Assembly: GCA_025454075.1 (NCBI GenBank)
Contig: JALOPD010000229.1
Coordinates: 1 to 6,119 of the forward strand
DNA from: Desulfobacterales bacterium
GTDB lineage: Bacteria; Desulfobacterota; Desulfobacteria; Desulfobacterales; UBA2174_A
DNA length: 6,119 bases
Reading direction: 5' to 3'
Shown here: one piece after another, positions 5,062 to 6,119 of the stretch
Numbering within the stretch: the first letter of the stretch is position 1
How the letters are laid out: every line of letters starts with the position of its first letter
Notes under the pieces: generated by a model
What the model was told of the DNA's origin: nothing
What the model saw: the letters and a program-made list of their open reading frames with translations, nothing else
Database searches by the model: none
Translations under genes and position numbers: made by a program

Positions 5062-6045
5062 ATGCCCTACGACACCGACCATTTGCAGCTCCCGGTCATG
5101 AACGTTGCCAGACGGGACTTCACAAAGCTTCTGCCGGAGTTCACCGTGCAGGAGGCGCTTGATTACATTCGCCGCGAAGGGGTGGGGGAAAAGATCGTCT
5201 ATTTTTACGTGGTGGATGAGGGCGGCCGTCTAAAAGGAGTATTGCCGACGCGCCGTCTACTCGCGGCACCGCTGCATCAACGGATTTCAGAACTGATGAT
5301 ACCCAAGGTGGTCGCTGTTCCGCAGACGGCAACGGTGATGGACGCCTGTGATTTCTTTATCCTGCACAAGTTCCTTGCTTTGCCCGTGGTGGATGAGAAG
5401 CGGCGGATGGTCGGAGTCGTCGACGTCGGGGTTCTCACCAACGAGGTTTTCGATGTGGCCGAAAGGGAGCAGTGGGATGAGGTGTTCGAGACCATCGGTT
5501 TTCGCTTGTCCCAGGTGCGCGACGCGTCCCCGTTGCGGGCATTTCGCTTTCGCTTCCCCTGGCTGATGGCCACGATCGGCAGCGGCACCATCTGCGCCAT
5601 TCTGGCGAGCGCCTATGAGATGACTCTCGCCAAGAGCCTCGTTCTGGCATTTTTCCTGACGTTGGCGCTGGGGCTAGGAGAAAGTGTGAGCATCCAGGCC
5701 ATGACCATCACCATTCAAGCGCTGCGATCGGCGCAGCCGACGGTCCGCTGGTATTTGCGCACCTTGCGCCGCGAGGCCGCCACGGCGATCCTGCTGGGGG
5801 CCGGGTGCGGCACGATTGTCGGCCTGATCGTCTGGCTGTGGCGGGGGGAAGCAATGGCAGCCATCTCCATCGGAGCAAGCATTCTGCTGGCGCTGGTTGC
5901 GTCGTGCGGGTTCGGCCTGAGCATCCCGACGGTTTTACATGCGTGTAAGCTGGACCCCAAGATCGCCGCCGGACCGATGACCTTGGCCCTTTCCGACATT
6001 TTCACCCTGCTCTTTTATTTCAGCATCGCCGCGTTTCTACTCTAG
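5062..6045 (+). CDS. mgtE: MgtE-type Mg2+ transporter with CBS pair, lacking the MgtE N-terminal domain
   Basis: A 327-residue inner-membrane protein. Residues 11-130 form two CBS domains (first with VDEGGRLKGVLPTRRLL at 51-67, second ISELMIPKVVAVPQTATVMDA at 75-95 through VVDEKRRMVGVVDV at 109-122). A linker (131-165) leads to five predicted membrane segments (about 167-186, 190-209, 238-259, 265-288, 303-326). Family hallmarks are LGLGESVSIQAMTITIQAL (203-221), equivalent to the conserved pore-lining stretch after TM2, and KLDPKIAAGPMTLALSDIFTLL (296-317), where D312 lines up with the Mg2+-binding pore aspartate of the last helix. Classical MgtE is about 450 residues with a helical N domain that helps sense Mg2+. 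That domain is absent, so gating would rest on the CBS pair. The start at 5062 follows AAGGGGGGAGG (5051-5061), while ATG 5098 has no ribosome binding site. Substrate could include Co2+ or other divalent ions. Confidence 0.9.
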   Translation: MPYDTDHLQLPVMNVARRDFTKLLPEFTVQEALDYIRREGVGEKIVYFYVVDEGGRLKGVLPTRRLLAAPLHQRISELMIPKVVAVPQTATVMDACDFFILHKFLALPVVDEKRRMVGVVDVGVLTNEVFDVAEREQWDEVFETIGFRLSQVRDASPLRAFRFRFPWLMATIGSGTICAILASAYEMTLAKSLVLAFFLTLALGLGESVSIQAMTITIQALRSAQPTVRWYLRTLRREAATAILLGAGCGTIVGLIVWLWRGEAMAAISIGASILLALVASCGFGLSIPTVLHACKLDPKIAAGPMTLALSDIFTLLFYFSIAAFLL

Positions 6046-6119
6046 CGAACCAACCGTTTTGGCTGCGATTTATGTCCGGCCCTCTGTTTTTATCTTTTTG
6101 CCCATCCTGCTCTCGGCAT
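6046..6119. other. Downstream region of mgtE, nothing identified
   Basis: This holds two short T runs (6087-6091, 6095-6099) without a convincing hairpin directly ahead. A four-base stem CCAA/TTGG lies just after the stop. Transcript termination here is possible but not shown. An ATG at 6072 stays open to the window edge but has no ribosome binding site. Confidence 0.4.

Noticed and set aside
4831..5082. 84-codon N-terminal extension of the small exported protein
   Set aside because: It would run through the promoter and bury the signal peptide; the AGGAGG and hydrophobic N-terminus place the start at 4830.
6046..6102. Intrinsic terminator after mgtE
   Set aside because: T runs are present but no stable stem lies directly before them.
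6072..6119. Plus-strand ATG opening a 16-codon frame that reaches the window edge (MSGPLFLSFCPSCSRH)
   Set aside because: No ribosome binding site and too short to judge. A minus-strand frame ending at TAA near 6071 is equally possible.

Overview
The window is a GC-rich stretch of bacterial chromosome with tightly packed genes. It shows no rRNA, tRNA, CRISPR array or transposase gene. The gene set and protein style suggest a Gram-negative proteobacterium in the broad sense, perhaps Desulfobacterota (former Deltaproteobacteria). The relevant points are an iron-sulfur type TrmA/RlmD rRNA methyltransferase, a compact histone-deacetylase-fold hydrolase, a DUF898 membrane protein paired with an M48 peptidase, a small exported protein, and a CBS-MgtE magnesium transporter without the usual N-terminal domain. 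The taxonomic guess is inference from family resemblance, not proof.

Left part (1-1683, plus strand): the 3' portion of a 23S rRNA uracil-5-methyltransferase gene is followed after 14 bases by a 247-residue HDAC-superfamily deacetylase with a strong Shine-Dalgarno. The two probably share a transcript. A short gap (1684-1765) with an imperfect hairpin separates them from genes that converge from the right.

Middle (1766-4176, minus strand): a two-gene unit consists of a polytopic DUF898 (YjgN-like) protein and, with a 4-base ATGA overlap, a membrane-anchored M48 zinc metalloprotease. The overlap points to translational coupling and a shared job in the inner membrane. Just upstream of the DUF898 ribosome binding site lies a 147-bp segment (4203-4349) bounded by 22-nt inverted repeats with TA at both outer ends. 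It looks like a MITE or a REP-pair type repeat. It happens to keep the reading frame open, so a naive annotation would start the DUF898 protein 60 residues too early.

Right part (4444-6045): a small exported protein of unknown function (minus) and an MgtE-type transporter (plus) are transcribed divergently from 4831-5061. That spacer holds a good sigma70-like promoter for the small protein (TCGACA, 17 nt, TATACT). It also holds a possible opposing promoter around a perfect TATAAT that shares the same bases. Between there and mgtE lies a potential stem-loop with a T7 run in what would be the mgtE leader. The last 74 bases after mgtE hold nothing I can name.

Most of the window is ordinary housekeeping and membrane biology. 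The items most worth a second look are the terminal-inverted-repeat element, the divergent promoter and leader region, and the rRNA methyltransferase-deacetylase pairing. I saw no convincing novel multi-gene system.
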